DNA of 64,000 bases from Rhizonema sp. PD37. Its GTDB lineage: Bacteria > Cyanobacteriota > Cyanobacteriia > Cyanobacteriales > Nostocaceae. Each line of letters opens with the position of its first letter. Within the stretch, counting starts at the first letter, position 1. Below the pieces are notes generated by a model, which did no database searches, was not told the DNA's origin, and saw only the letters and a list, made by a program, of their open reading frames with translations. Made by a program: the position numbers and the translations under genes. Location of the stretch: positions 1-64,000 of the forward strand of contig JAQYWO010000010.1 of assembly GCA_029379215.1 (NCBI GenBank), read 5' to 3'. Of the stretch, positions 36,589 to 44,646 are shown one piece after another.

Positions 36589-36721
36589 AGCCCTTTCAAA
36601 GTGGTGAAATTCGGAACGAAGATTGGTCATTTCAATATTCAAAAAGCCCAAAATCTGAGTGGAGGATTCAAGATGGTAGCAATGAAACAACGTATCTTCG
36701 TTGGTCACTTTGAAAGGGCTA
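36589..36721. mobile_element. MITE, 132-133 bp, with 11-bp target duplication
   Basis: Perfect 15-bp terminal inverted repeats AGCCCTTTCAAAGTG (36589-36603) and CACTTTGAAAGGGCT (36706-36720), with a second complementary segment inside (AACGAAGAT near 36615 / ATCTTCGTT near 36694). It is flanked by direct repeats GTTTTAGAACC at 36578-36588 and 36722-36732. An 11-bp target duplication is typical of IS4-group elements. Shares the AGCCCTTTCAA tip with the element at 13167-13444. Confidence 0.75.
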
Positions 36722-36732
36722 GTTTTAGAACC

Positions 36733-37027
36733 TACGCATTGACAGAAATTTTTTTATGTGTTGTGGGCCCCATAGTAAACATAAATTACCTCAATTTAAT
36801 AAGATTTTGAACCTATAGTCAGCCCTTTTTCTACTTCTTATATAGGTGTAAGCAAAACAACTTATGCATCGGCAGCAGATGGAAAGTGGATTGTAGATAG
36901 GAGAAACGTTTTGCAGGCGTAGTGCAATTGATTCACACGTTCGGATGATTAGTTATTATTAAATTCACCGCGTTACCCCTCCCTAACCCTTTCCTTACTT
37001 AGACGAGGGTGCTTGAGGTGCGCGGGT
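36733..37027. other. Intergenic, nothing recognised
   Basis: No ORF with coding character. AT-rich first half, then ordinary spacer up to the haemagglutinin remnant. Confidence 0.35.
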
Positions 37028-37162
37028 GGGGTGTCTGAATCTGTGGCAATTATACCTGCCACTGGTTGGGTTTTCAACAGCAAAGGGGAAGTTACGCTAA
37101 TCTCCGAAGTGTCCAATCCTACTAATTTCGGCTCTACTCCAGCTGCCTGCTCGAAACAGTAA
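37028..37162 (+). pseudogene. C-terminal remnant of a filamentous-haemagglutinin-type exoprotein
   Basis: Open frame ending at TAA 37160-37162 and reading VAIIPATGWVFNSKGEVTLI, then SEVSNPTN and PAACSKQ. It has the shape of the extreme C-terminus of cyanobacterial two-partner-secretion exoproteins (EA.GW..N..G.V.L.A......P..C). No start and no upstream beta-helix coding region remain. Assignment depends on this one short block. Confidence 0.4.
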
Positions 37163-37315
37163 CGTGATACATCAATAGGACTGATGCATTAAGATTGCTT
37201 GAGAGCAGAAACAAGCAGATCGTTCCTACACGCGTAAAAACTTGGGAAATTTTTAATTTTTAATTTTTAATTCCGTGGTAGTGTCTTTATGGAGTCTTGT
37301 CTACGGAGAAAAATT

Positions 37316-37537
37316 GTGGAAGAGTTAATAAGACAAATTAGCAGCCATACAGGTATCTCGGAAGATCAGGCACGGCAAGCAGTGAATATGGTGATTTCCT
37401 TTGCAAAAACTAGATTGCCTGAACCGATGGCATCTCAATTAGAAAATGCGATCGCTCTAGATTCTGCGGCTAATGCTGCTCAACAGATGCAACAGCAGTT
37501 TGGTAATTTGGGTGGTTTGTTTGGCGGCAATAAATAA
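37316..37537 (+). CDS. Hypothetical small helical protein
   Basis: 73 aa from GTG 37316, which has GGAGA 7 bases upstream; an in-frame ATG at 37289 would add nine residues (MESCLRRKI) that look unrelated. Reads EELIRQISSHTGISEDQARQ, then AVNMVISFAKTRLPEPMASQLENAI, and a Gly-rich tail FGNLGGLFGGNK. The 'I...TGIS.DQA..AV..V...LK..LP.P....I' pattern is that of small DUF2267/DUF2780-like helical proteins, function unknown. An inverted repeat (GACGAACTCGTCGC / GCAACGAGTTCGTGA, 37548-37604) follows and may end transcription. Confidence 0.6.
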   Translation: MEELIRQISSHTGISEDQARQAVNMVISFAKTRLPEPMASQLENAIALDSAANAAQQMQQQFGNLGGLFGGNK

Positions 37538-37547
37538 TATCTTCTTT

Positions 37548-37604
37548 GACGAACTCGTCGCAAAGGCACAAAGAAAACTCTGAGTCTTCGCAACGAGTTC
37601 GTGA
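37548..37604. promoter_or_regulatory. Inverted repeat behind the small helical protein gene
   Basis: GACGAACTCGTCGC at 37548-37561 pairs with GCAACGAGTTCGTGA ending near 37604, separated by ~28 bases. There is no T-run, so an mRNA 3' hairpin or dispersed repeat rather than a classical terminator. Confidence 0.4.
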
Positions 37605-37635
37605 ACAATTCATACTTTAAGTGAGAATTTCTATT

Positions 37636-37884
37636 TTAGGTCGGAACCAACTCACCAGGACGCAACTTAGACCACTTACCCATTTCCCGCTTAAAGCTGA
37701 AACACCCAACAACATCCCATTCCATTTCAATGAAATCTTCTTTCGTACGGATGTTGACATTGATAGAAGGTTCGTTCGGCTCAAAATCAGGAGCTTCGGT
37801 TAAGTGGGGTTGTTGGTGCTGCCCCTCTACCGCGTGGTAACTTATACATCTATCCACATAGTGGCAGTTTACGCAAATACACAT
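37636..37884 (-). CDS. ycf34: Ycf34 family protein
   Basis: 82 aa from ATG 37884 (TTG at 37890 is also in frame). It starts MCICVNCHYVDRC and continues with YHAVEGQHQQPHLTE and FEPNEPSINVNIR, ending EMEWDVVGCFSFKREMGKW. This is the cyanobacterial/plastid Ycf34 signature. The four N-terminal Cys (CxCxxC plus C) bind an iron-sulfur cluster, and the protein has been linked to photosynthetic electron transport and is redox-sensitive. Conserved throughout cyanobacteria. Confidence 0.9.
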   Translation of the reverse strand: MCICVNCHYVDRCISYHAVEGQHQQPHLTEAPDFEPNEPSINVNIRTKEDFIEMEWDVVGCFSFKREMGKWSKLRPGELVPT

Positions 37885-38230
37885 AATCAAACCAACTCTA
37901 GGGTCCTTTATTGTTAATTTAGCTTAACGCAAATAGTTATTCACTATCTGCTTGGTTTATTTTTATTACAATTTTGCTTATTGGTGATTTACTACAAAGG
38001 GCGAAGGACTCATAATCAAGGATTTATGCTGATGACAGCAGGCACGGAAATCAAGTTACCCTGACGCTCCTCCGTCGCTACTGCTTTGCTAACGAAGATC
38101 GCTTCGCTAACGCTGCGCTAATACCAGTCGCCTCTGTCGGGAAAGCCGTCATTCGCGCTGGTTCACCAACCCAAACAGCCGAATACCATATATTTAAAGC
38201 TTTTTAATTTTCAATTCCAACTGATTTTTC
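37885..38230. other. Intergenic with short palindromic repeat
   Basis: 38085-38140 holds GCTACTGCTTTGCTAACGAAG, GATCGCTTCGCTAACG and GCTGCGC, a family of short imperfect palindromes frequent in cyanobacterial spacers. Nothing else recognised. Confidence 0.4.
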
Positions 38231-39445
38231 ATGCACAACAGTTTATCTCCCGAATCCTGGCCCTTTAGCCTAGAATTTTTACCACAACCTGCTTATATGG
38301 TAGGTGGTGCTGTGCGGGATGCGATTTTGGAGAGAACACGTGAGTACGTGGATTTAGATTTTGTTTTACCATCTAATGCGGTTAAAGTCGCTCGCCAAAT
38401 TGCGACGCATTATCAAGCAGGCTTTGTTTTACTCGATGCTGAAAGACAAATTGCCCGTGTGGTTTTTCCTCACGCTACTGTTGATTTTGCTCAGGCAGAA
38501 GGAGAAAGCCTGGAAGTTGATTTGCACAGGCGAGATTTTACGGTGAATGCGATCGCCTACAACCCCCACACGCAAGAAATCATCGATCCCCTGCAAGGTT
38601 GTCAAGATATCCAACAAGGTCTATTGAAAATGATATCACCCACTAACTTAAGAGACGATCCCTTACGGTTACTGCGGGCATATCGCCAAGCGGCACAATT
38701 GGGTTTTACCATTGAACCAGTAACTCAAGATACCATTCGCTCTTTAGCTTCTCACATCACTAAAGTCGCAGCAGAAAGAGTTAGGGTAGAATTAGGTTAT
38801 ATGCTGTCACCCCAAGGTAATGTCTGGATTGCCCGTGCTTGGGAAGATGGTTTGCTGAAACCTTTCTTCAAATACGCCACAAAAGAAAGTTTTACTCTCC
38901 TCGCAGCAGTTGACAGAGCAGCTTCTGAGCTAAAACTAGAGAGTTTACTGCAAAAGCACGTGCGTGATACTGTTAAAACGACCTGGTTGGGTATTGCCAA
39001 ACTCGCTTGTCTTGTAAAGTCAGAACCAGCAGTCGCTGAAATAGAATTACAGCAACTTACATACAGCCGATCTGAAATTAAAGCGACAACAGCAGCCTTG
39101 AAACTGTTCCCACAGCTTCAAGCACCCCAATTATCTTTACGAGAACAGTATTTTTTATTTCAAGAAGCTGGATTTGTTTTTCCCACCATAGTCGTTTTAG
39201 CAGTAGCACGTGGTATTCTGGTAGAGGTGATCGCACCCTTAATCGACCGCTACCTCAACCCTGATGATCTGGTCGCTCATCCCACCCCATTATTGAGTGG
39301 GAAGGAATTGATTATAGCATTGAAAATCCCAGCTTCGCCATTGGTGGGAAAATTACTCACAGAAATTTCTGTAGCGCAAATTGAAGGCAAAATCTCTACA
39401 CCAGCAGAAGCGATCGAGTTTGCACGTCATATGATGTCTGGTTGA
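38231..39445 (+). CDS. CCA tRNA nucleotidyltransferase / poly(A) polymerase family
   Basis: 404 aa. Class II nucleotidyltransferase head: YMVGGAVRDAIL, then EYVDLDFVLP (GG.VRD and the two metal-binding Asp of DLDFV), followed by RRDFTVNAIAYN, IIDPLQGCQDIQQGLL and DDPLRLLRAYRQA. These are the RNA-binding and A/C-pocket motifs of CCA-adding enzymes. The C-terminal half is helical and diverged, with no HD phosphohydrolase domain. It repairs or adds the 3' CCA of tRNAs, or in some cyanobacteria only one of C or A, which cannot be told by eye. Monocistronic. Confidence 0.88.
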   Translation: MHNSLSPESWPFSLEFLPQPAYMVGGAVRDAILERTREYVDLDFVLPSNAVKVARQIATHYQAGFVLLDAERQIARVVFPHATVDFAQAEGESLEVDLHRRDFTVNAIAYNPHTQEIIDPLQGCQDIQQGLLKMISPTNLRDDPLRLLRAYRQAAQLGFTIEPVTQDTIRSLASHITKVAAERVRVELGYMLSPQGNVWIARAWEDGLLKPFFKYATKESFTLLAAVDRAASELKLESLLQKHVRDTVKTTWLGIAKLACLVKSEPAVAEIELQQLTYSRSEIKATTAALKLFPQLQAPQLSLREQYFLFQEAGFVFPTIVVLAVARGILVEVIAPLIDRYLNPDDLVAHPTPLLSGKELIIALKIPASPLVGKLLTEISVAQIEGKISTPAEAIEFARHMMSG

Positions 39446-39461
39446 ATAGCTATCTGTGAGT

Positions 39462-39794
39462 TTAATTTTCAGTGTGCGATTTATATCTTTGCTTATCTCT
39501 TGTAGTGTACTTAGCCATCATCACCTCAAACGCCTCCTGTAAATCAATACCTTGGGAGTTTGCCAGACAAACGAGCGCGAACATGATGTCAGCGATTTCG
39601 CCAGCTAATTCTTGGGTAGGTTCGCTATCTTTTTTCTTTTTGGGACCATACAGATGATTGATTAGCCGAGCCGTCTCGCCTACTTCTTCTACCATGCGTG
39701 CTAGCATTTCGTGGGGACTCCAGTAACCTTTGCCGATTTCTTGTACCCAGATATCAACTTGTTGCTGGACTTCTCGGAGGGTGTAATCAGGCAT
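39462..39794 (-). CDS. MazG-like nucleotide pyrophosphohydrolase
   Basis: 110 aa single MazG domain: MLARMVEEVGETARLIN (EExxE metal-binding pair) and ELAGEIADIMFALVCLAN (ExxD). Such short all-alpha NTP pyrophosphohydrolases clean up abnormal nucleotides or ppGpp-type signals. The start ATG overlaps the original stop of the upstream DUF2325-like gene (ATGCCTGA), so the two once formed an operon. Confidence 0.85.
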   Translation of the reverse strand: MPDYTLREVQQQVDIWVQEIGKGYWSPHEMLARMVEEVGETARLINHLYGPKKKKDSEPTQELAGEIADIMFALVCLANSQGIDLQEAFEVMMAKYTTRDKQRYKSHTEN

Positions 39795-40526
39795 TGGCTT
39801 GTTGCATCTTATTAAGGATTGCGCGAACTATACCACTTTTACCTCGGCAACCTAGAAAAAATACATCACCTGTTAAAGTGCCATCTTTTTTTTAATCAGA
39901 CACAATTTGACTTAAATCATGACCCATATATCCAGTAATTACTGCAATTAAATTACAATTACTTATTTTTGCTTGTACGTTACTACGATTTACACATGCC
40001 TCACTTGAGGGAGCAATCTCAACACAATTTTGTAAACCGTAGCTTTCGCACAATTCACGAGTAACCTCCCTTCGAGTTGTTTTGTGTCCACCAACCAAGG
40101 CGAGACGTATTGATGCCAAGTTTGGTGTTGTTGATACTATATTTTCATCTGAAGCTACTTGTATCTCTAACTTAGAAGCCTCAGCACGACGCTGTTGTCG
40201 ATATTCAACAAGCTCATTTACTGAATCTGAATTAAGACAGAGTAGCGCACGTTTTAAATCTTGAAAGAAAGGTGCTTCTACTTCTCCTTGACGTAATGCA
40301 TTATCTATTTCATTAATCGCCAAACTAAAGTAGTCGTTTGCTATACTTGGGCGTAAAGCAGGTTGCAAATTAATATAGATTTCAAGACTTTCAAGTAACT
40401 CAAAGTAATGCTTAAAAGTAATATTTTGTTGTCTTGCAAAATTTATTAAATTATCTAGATCTTTGTTTAAGTCTTGCCACATTCCTCTATTGGCAAGCCA
40501 TTCTAGCCAATCAGCATAATGGTATT
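39787..40526 (-). pseudogene. DUF2325-like protein, 5'-truncated by an IS and interrupted by a stop
   Basis: Minus-strand frame. Coding character begins at YHYADWLEWLANRG (just upstream of the ATG at 40482) directly beside the IS1634-type relic, so the N-terminus is missing. The body ends in IRLALVGGHKTTRREVTREL ... ISNCNLIAVITGYMGHDLSQIV, the beginning of a DUF2325-type Rossmann-like domain (VGG....R......G). A TAA at 39894-39892 then stops the frame, but it continues unchanged with GTLTGDVFFLGCRGKSGIVRA to TGA 39789-39787. The stop lies in an 8-base A-run next to a T, so a single T-to-A change or an assembly error explains it. The product from ATG 40482 would be 196 aa. Confidence 0.6.
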
Positions 40527-40529
40527 TTC

Positions 40530-41020
40530 AGATCTCACACGGCATGAGTCTGGGAAGGTCTTGGTTGTTGGATAATAATTTGATGGCTCTTTTAAAGAGC
40601 GATCGTTAACTCACAAAGCAAGTTTGTTAGTACAAGCCATGAACCAGCAATTGTCAGACATTCAAACCCAAGACATAGATCATTTGGGAATTATTGCGGG
40701 TATCGTTGATGACATTGGCATTGTAGAGAAAATCGATACATTGATTGGTACTCACCCGCTAGAAAAAGTAAGTGCGGGTCAAGTTGTTAAAGCCATGATT
40801 CTCAATTGTATGGGATTTTTAACTGCCCCATTATATTTATTTCATCGGTTTTTTATAGGTAAAGCAACGGAGCACCTGCACTTGTTCGGGGGTATTACCT
40901 GAACATCTTAATGATGACAGTAAGGTGCGAGTTTTAGACCAACTACACGCGGTTGGACTATCAAGAGTATTTATAGAAATTGCATTAGCTGCTGCCAAAC
41001 GGTTTAGCATATCTTCAAAA
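40530..41020 (+). mobile_element. IS1634-type transposase remnant (DUF4277 N-terminal domain)
   Basis: ATG at 40639 opens NQQLSDIQTQDIDHLGIIAG, then IVDDIGIVEKIDTLIG and AGQVVKAMILNCMGFLTAPLYLF, the DUF4277 domain at the head of IS1634-family transposases. The frame breaks near 40890 (LHLFGGIT, stop), and family-like sequence resumes shifted: LPEHLNDDSKVRVLDQLHAVGLSRVF, then IALAAAKRF. The remaining ~350 codons with the DDE residues are gone. The left boundary is placed where the interrupted neighbour gene loses coding character (~40530). Confidence 0.75.
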
Positions 41021-41298
41021 AGAATGCATTTAGCTTACATTCTGCTATCCAGTAATCCCTAGTGTTTTCAATATACTATGAATCCACGTTAACGATCGCT
41101 TGAGTCATAGAGTCCGTCAATTTATTATCCCGCACTCTTACATTCGGCTATCCAGTAATCCTTTGTGTTCTCAAAATACCATAACTCGACCTGCCAACCT
41201 GCGGAATGTAGGTTACAAAACTTTTTCTTGTCCTTAACATGTTGTATGGGTTTCCCTCTGTAGGAGACTGGCGTTCCCACTTTTTTCGGAGATGTCTA
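41021..41298. repeat. Spacer with a ~42-bp direct repeat
   Basis: TACATTCTGCTATCCAGTAA starting at 41036 and TACATTCGGCTATCCAGTAA near 41149 are each followed by TCC, GTGTT and TCAAAATA-type sequence (~42 bp, ~85% identical by eye) in direct orientation ~113 bp apart. No ORF. Probably ends of another decayed element. Confidence 0.45.
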
Positions 41299-41679
41299 TC
41301 AAGCTGAATTTTGCATTAAAGGGTATGGTTGAATCAAAATCTCTGCCGGAATGCCCAATTGTTGGTGCAAACGCCGAATCATGTCCAACGTTAATGCCTG
41401 CTTCCGATGCAAAATTTCGGCTATTTCTGCCTTACTCCCAATAACAAACTCTAAATCATGCCAAGATAACCCACGGGATTCGAGATAGTATAAAATAGCC
41501 TCAATGGGGTCTGGTGCTTCGATGGGGTAATGTTGTTGCTCGTATGCTTCCACCAGCGTAGTTAAAACTTCTAAACGGTCACACTCTGGCGTATTGGGCT
41601 TGGTCTCGAACAATTTTTCAATTTCATCAAGCACAGCACGATAGTCAGCTTCGGTTCGGATAGGACGGGGTTCAAGCAT
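41299..41679 (-). CDS. HigA-type antitoxin
   Basis: About 126 aa from ATG 41679 (MLEPRPIRTEADYRAVLDEIEKL); an upstream ATG at 41709 would overlap the toxin frame. The N-terminal acidic helical part is typical of the long HigA subgroup. The C-terminal half is an XRE-like helix-turn-helix: LSWHDLEFVIGSKAEIAEIL, then ALTLDMIRRLHQQLGIPAEIL. It binds and neutralises HigB and represses its own operon. The toxin gene directly upstream is broken, so this antitoxin is now an orphan; the reading frame itself is intact. Confidence 0.8.
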   Translation of the reverse strand: MLEPRPIRTEADYRAVLDEIEKLFETKPNTPECDRLEVLTTLVEAYEQQHYPIEAPDPIEAILYYLESRGLSWHDLEFVIGSKAEIAEILHRKQALTLDMIRRLHQQLGIPAEILIQPYPLMQNSA

Positions 41680-41692
41680 AAGTATTACTGCC

Positions 41693-41987
41693 TCAAATAC
41701 TTGTCGCATCTACGTTATCGTATTCTTTATGCGTTCCGATAAAACGAATAAAAATAATTCCAATATCATAACGAATGTGAACAATTAAGCGGTAATCATT
41801 ACCTTTGATATTAAAAATAACAGGGTTATTAGCAAGAATACTGGCATTACGGTAGGTGCTTTTGATATCTACCGGACTGTCCTATTTTGCACGAGATGCT
41901 TCATCAAACCAAGCGAAGAAGTGGCTGTTCGGCATCGGGATATGCTTCCCAAAATTTTCGTAACGTGCTACGGGCAATGATACGCAT
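41693..41987 (-). pseudogene. HigB-type mRNA interferase toxin, frameshifted and with a stop
   Basis: ATG at 41987 gives MRIIARSTLRKFWEAYPDAEQPL, then the frame shifts. In the next frame FFAWFDEASRAK meets a TAG (41882-41880 region), where functional homologues have Trp (AKW), and continues VDIKSTYRNASIL, NNPVIFNIKGNDYRL and DIGIIFIRFIGTHKEYD. This is the RelE/HigB ribosome-dependent RNase fold with the usual C-terminal HKEYD. The two lesions inactivate it. It overlaps or abuts the HigA gene, as normal for toxin-first higBA operons. Confidence 0.8.
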
Positions 41988-42156
41988 AATGGGATTATAA
42001 TTACTTCAACTATGAGAGTCAATCCTCCAGAGCATCCAAACCCGCATTTCTTTAGAAGGAATCTCAAAAGAAAGGTAAAGTCTCTTTATTTAGATAAATG
42101 TGTTCTTTGCTACTTTGTGCGTGAGACAAAAAAGACGTGGTTCATTTAAGCATTTT

Positions 42157-42266
42157 CTCATGTCCGATTAATTAGGATAAAAAAGAAGTTCTATGATAAA
42201 CCCTTTTATAATCTTTCCCCCGACGCCGCCACTTTATTTATAATGGTTTTTTAACCGGACATAAGA
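42157..42266. mobile_element. Small MITE-like element near tex
   Basis: Ends CTCATGTCCGATTAATTAGG (from 42157) and TTTTTTAACCGGACATAAGA (to 42266) are imperfect inverted repeats sharing ATGTCCG.TTAA; total ~110 bp with no ORF. The same tip, CATGTCCGGTTAATTAA, occurs singly at 4855. It lies ~20 bp past the tex stop. Confidence 0.45.
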
Positions 42267-42283
42267 GAACTGCGTATAAAAAG

Positions 42284-44443
42284 CTATTGTTTCACAGCTT
42301 TCATCGACAAACTAATTCGCTTCAATTTCTCGTTAACTTCTAACACCTGTACTTTTACAACTTGTCCGACTTTAACCACCTTTTTGGGATCGTCAACGAA
42401 TCTGTCAGCAAGTTGAGAGATATGAACCAAACCATCTTGATGAACACCGATATCGACGAAAGCGCCGAAGTTGGCAACATTGGTAACAATCCCTTCTAAT
42501 TCCATTCCGACTTTCAGGTGGGAGATTTCTTTAATTCCCTCTTTAAAGGTGGCATACTTAAATTCCGCCCGTGGATCTCTTCCTGGCTTTTCCAACTCCC
42601 TGAAGATATCTTGTAGTGTTGGTTCGCCGACTTTTTCGGTAACGTATTTCTTCAAGCTCGTTTTTTGGAGTTTTTCAGCAATTTGGGTAATCTGAGTTAA
42701 AGAAACCTTCAAATCGGAGGCGATCGCTTCCACTACTGCATAACTCTCTGGATGAACTGCAGTATTATCCAAGGGGTTGCTGCCACCGCGAATCCGTAAG
42801 AAGCCTGCTGCCTGTTCAAAAGCTTTTGGCCCTAACTTAGGGACTTTCAGGAGTTCCCGACGATTTTTAAAAGCACCTTGCTGATTGCGATAGGCAACAA
42901 CGTTGTTAGCAACCGTTGGTGTAATTCCAGACACCGAGGTAAGAAGTTCTTTAGAGGCGGTGTTCAAATCCACTCCTACAAAGTTGACACAGCTTTCTAC
43001 AGTTTCATCCAACTTCTTTTTCAACATTTTTTGATCAACGTCGTGTTGATATTGTCCCACACCAATCGACTTGGGATCAATTTTTACAAGTTCTGCGAGT
43101 GGATCTTGCAAGCGGCGACCAATACTAATTGCACCGCGAACGGTAATATCTAAATCGGGAAACTCTTCCAAGGCGACTTTACTGGCAGAATAAATTGAAG
43201 CGCCCGACTCATTCACCATAACTTTAACGGGTGTACTCGCAGTAGTTTGTAGAACTTCTGCCACAAACTCATCTGTCTCGCGGGAAGCCGTACCGTTACC
43301 GATCGCAATTAACTCAACTTTGTACTTTTCAATCAGACTTTTGAGAATTTTTGCAGCTTTGAGACGTTGTTCGGCAGCTTGGTGGGGAAATACTGCTTGA
43401 TATTCCAAAAATTTCCCTGTCTCGTCGAGTGTCACAACTTTACACCCAGTCCGAAAACCCGGATCAATCGCTAGGGTTGGTTTCATCCCTGCCGGTGCTG
43501 ACAGCAACAACTCTCGCAAATTCGTTTCAAATGTTTTGATTGACTCAATATCCGCATAAGTTTTCTTTTCTGCGATCGCCTCACTCATCAAGGAAGCCTT
43601 CATCAAGCGGTTGAATGCATCCTTCAGCATTGCTTGATAAAAATCGCGAATAGCGCGGACATTCGTCTTAATTTCCTTTGACTCCAGATAAGTGAGTACG
43701 ACTTCTTCATCAAAGGAAATTTCAAAGCGTAACACAGACTCCGCTTCCCCCCGGCACAAAGCCAACATGTTGTGAGGGGCAATATTTCTCACCTTCATCT
43801 GATAGTTGCGGTACATTTCAAACTTCGTTGTCCCTTCAGGATGATCATCTTTGATCCGGGAGACAAACAGCCCATCCTCTAACAAGTATTCTCTTATATA
43901 GGCACGTAACTCGGCTTTTTCTGCCACTTCTTCTGCTATAATATCAGCAGCACCTTTGAGTGCATCATCTGCTGTCTTGACACCCAACTCAAGAGAAATG
44001 TACTTTGCCGCTTCTACATCCAGTGATATGGATACAGGATTCTTGACATTCAGCGATTGAATCAACTTTGCTAATGCTTCGAGTCCTTTTTCTCGGGCAA
44101 TTGTAGCACGAGTGCGTCGTTTGGGACGGAAAGGGAGATACAAATCCTCAAGTTCAGTTTTTTGCAAACAGAATTCAATCTTCGCTTTCAGTTCATCGGT
44201 GAGCTTGCCTTGTTCGGCGATCGCCTTCAAAATCGCTGATTTCCTTTCTGCCAATTCTGTTAAATAAGTGTACCTGTCAGCAATGTCACGCAGTTGAACT
44301 TCATTCATCTCACCAGTGCGCTCTTTGCGGTAACGTGCAATAAAGGGAATCGTTGCACCCTCTGCCAGTAGTTCCAGCGCGTTTTGCACCTGATACGGTT
44401 GGAGATCTAGTTCAGTTGCGAGGAGTTGTGGAATGTTCAACAT
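42284..44443 (-). CDS. tex: Tex family RNA-binding transcription accessory protein
   Basis: 719 aa, the normal length. N-terminal helical region (VQNALELLAEGATIPFIARYRKERTG is the Tex signature), a YqgF/RNase-H-like fold (~residues 325-450: TLAIDPGFRTGCKVVTLD), helix-hairpin-helix motifs (~485-560: SVSGITPTVANNVVAYRNQQG) and a C-terminal S1 RNA-binding domain (~645-715: GMELEGIVTNVANFGAFVDIGVHQDGLVHIS). Tex is a bacterial homologue of Spt6 with nucleic-acid binding that affects transcription. Divergent from the amidase gene. Confidence 0.95.
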   Translation of the reverse strand: MLNIPQLLATELDLQPYQVQNALELLAEGATIPFIARYRKERTGEMNEVQLRDIADRYTYLTELAERKSAILKAIAEQGKLTDELKAKIEFCLQKTELEDLYLPFRPKRRTRATIAREKGLEALAKLIQSLNVKNPVSISLDVEAAKYISLELGVKTADDALKGAADIIAEEVAEKAELRAYIREYLLEDGLFVSRIKDDHPEGTTKFEMYRNYQMKVRNIAPHNMLALCRGEAESVLRFEISFDEEVVLTYLESKEIKTNVRAIRDFYQAMLKDAFNRLMKASLMSEAIAEKKTYADIESIKTFETNLRELLLSAPAGMKPTLAIDPGFRTGCKVVTLDETGKFLEYQAVFPHQAAEQRLKAAKILKSLIEKYKVELIAIGNGTASRETDEFVAEVLQTTASTPVKVMVNESGASIYSASKVALEEFPDLDITVRGAISIGRRLQDPLAELVKIDPKSIGVGQYQHDVDQKMLKKKLDETVESCVNFVGVDLNTASKELLTSVSGITPTVANNVVAYRNQQGAFKNRRELLKVPKLGPKAFEQAAGFLRIRGGSNPLDNTAVHPESYAVVEAIASDLKVSLTQITQIAEKLQKTSLKKYVTEKVGEPTLQDIFRELEKPGRDPRAEFKYATFKEGIKEISHLKVGMELEGIVTNVANFGAFVDIGVHQDGLVHISQLADRFVDDPKKVVKVGQVVKVQVLEVNEKLKRISLSMKAVKQ

Positions 44444-44646
44444 CGGGTGTGTAAGTTAGAATAGCTCAGTTTAATGATGATAGCGATACCCTTACCAGAT
44501 TAACAACCGATTGTTCTCCCCTATATAAGTTGGTTAAAGCTTTATATTTTCTAGTTAATTATACTAATATACAGCTTTTATTAATATGGATTTTGGTGGG
44601 CACTGCCCATATATACGTGTATTTCCACTCATTAAATAGGAGTTCT

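Noticed and set aside
40082..40264. Plus-strand frame inside the DUF2325-like pseudogene
   Set aside because: Antisense shadow without a ribosome site or family.
44530..44646. N-terminal membrane extension of the amidase from a TTG start
   Set aside because: There is no ribosome site, and the ATG at 44647 with AGGAG five bases upstream fits the family start.
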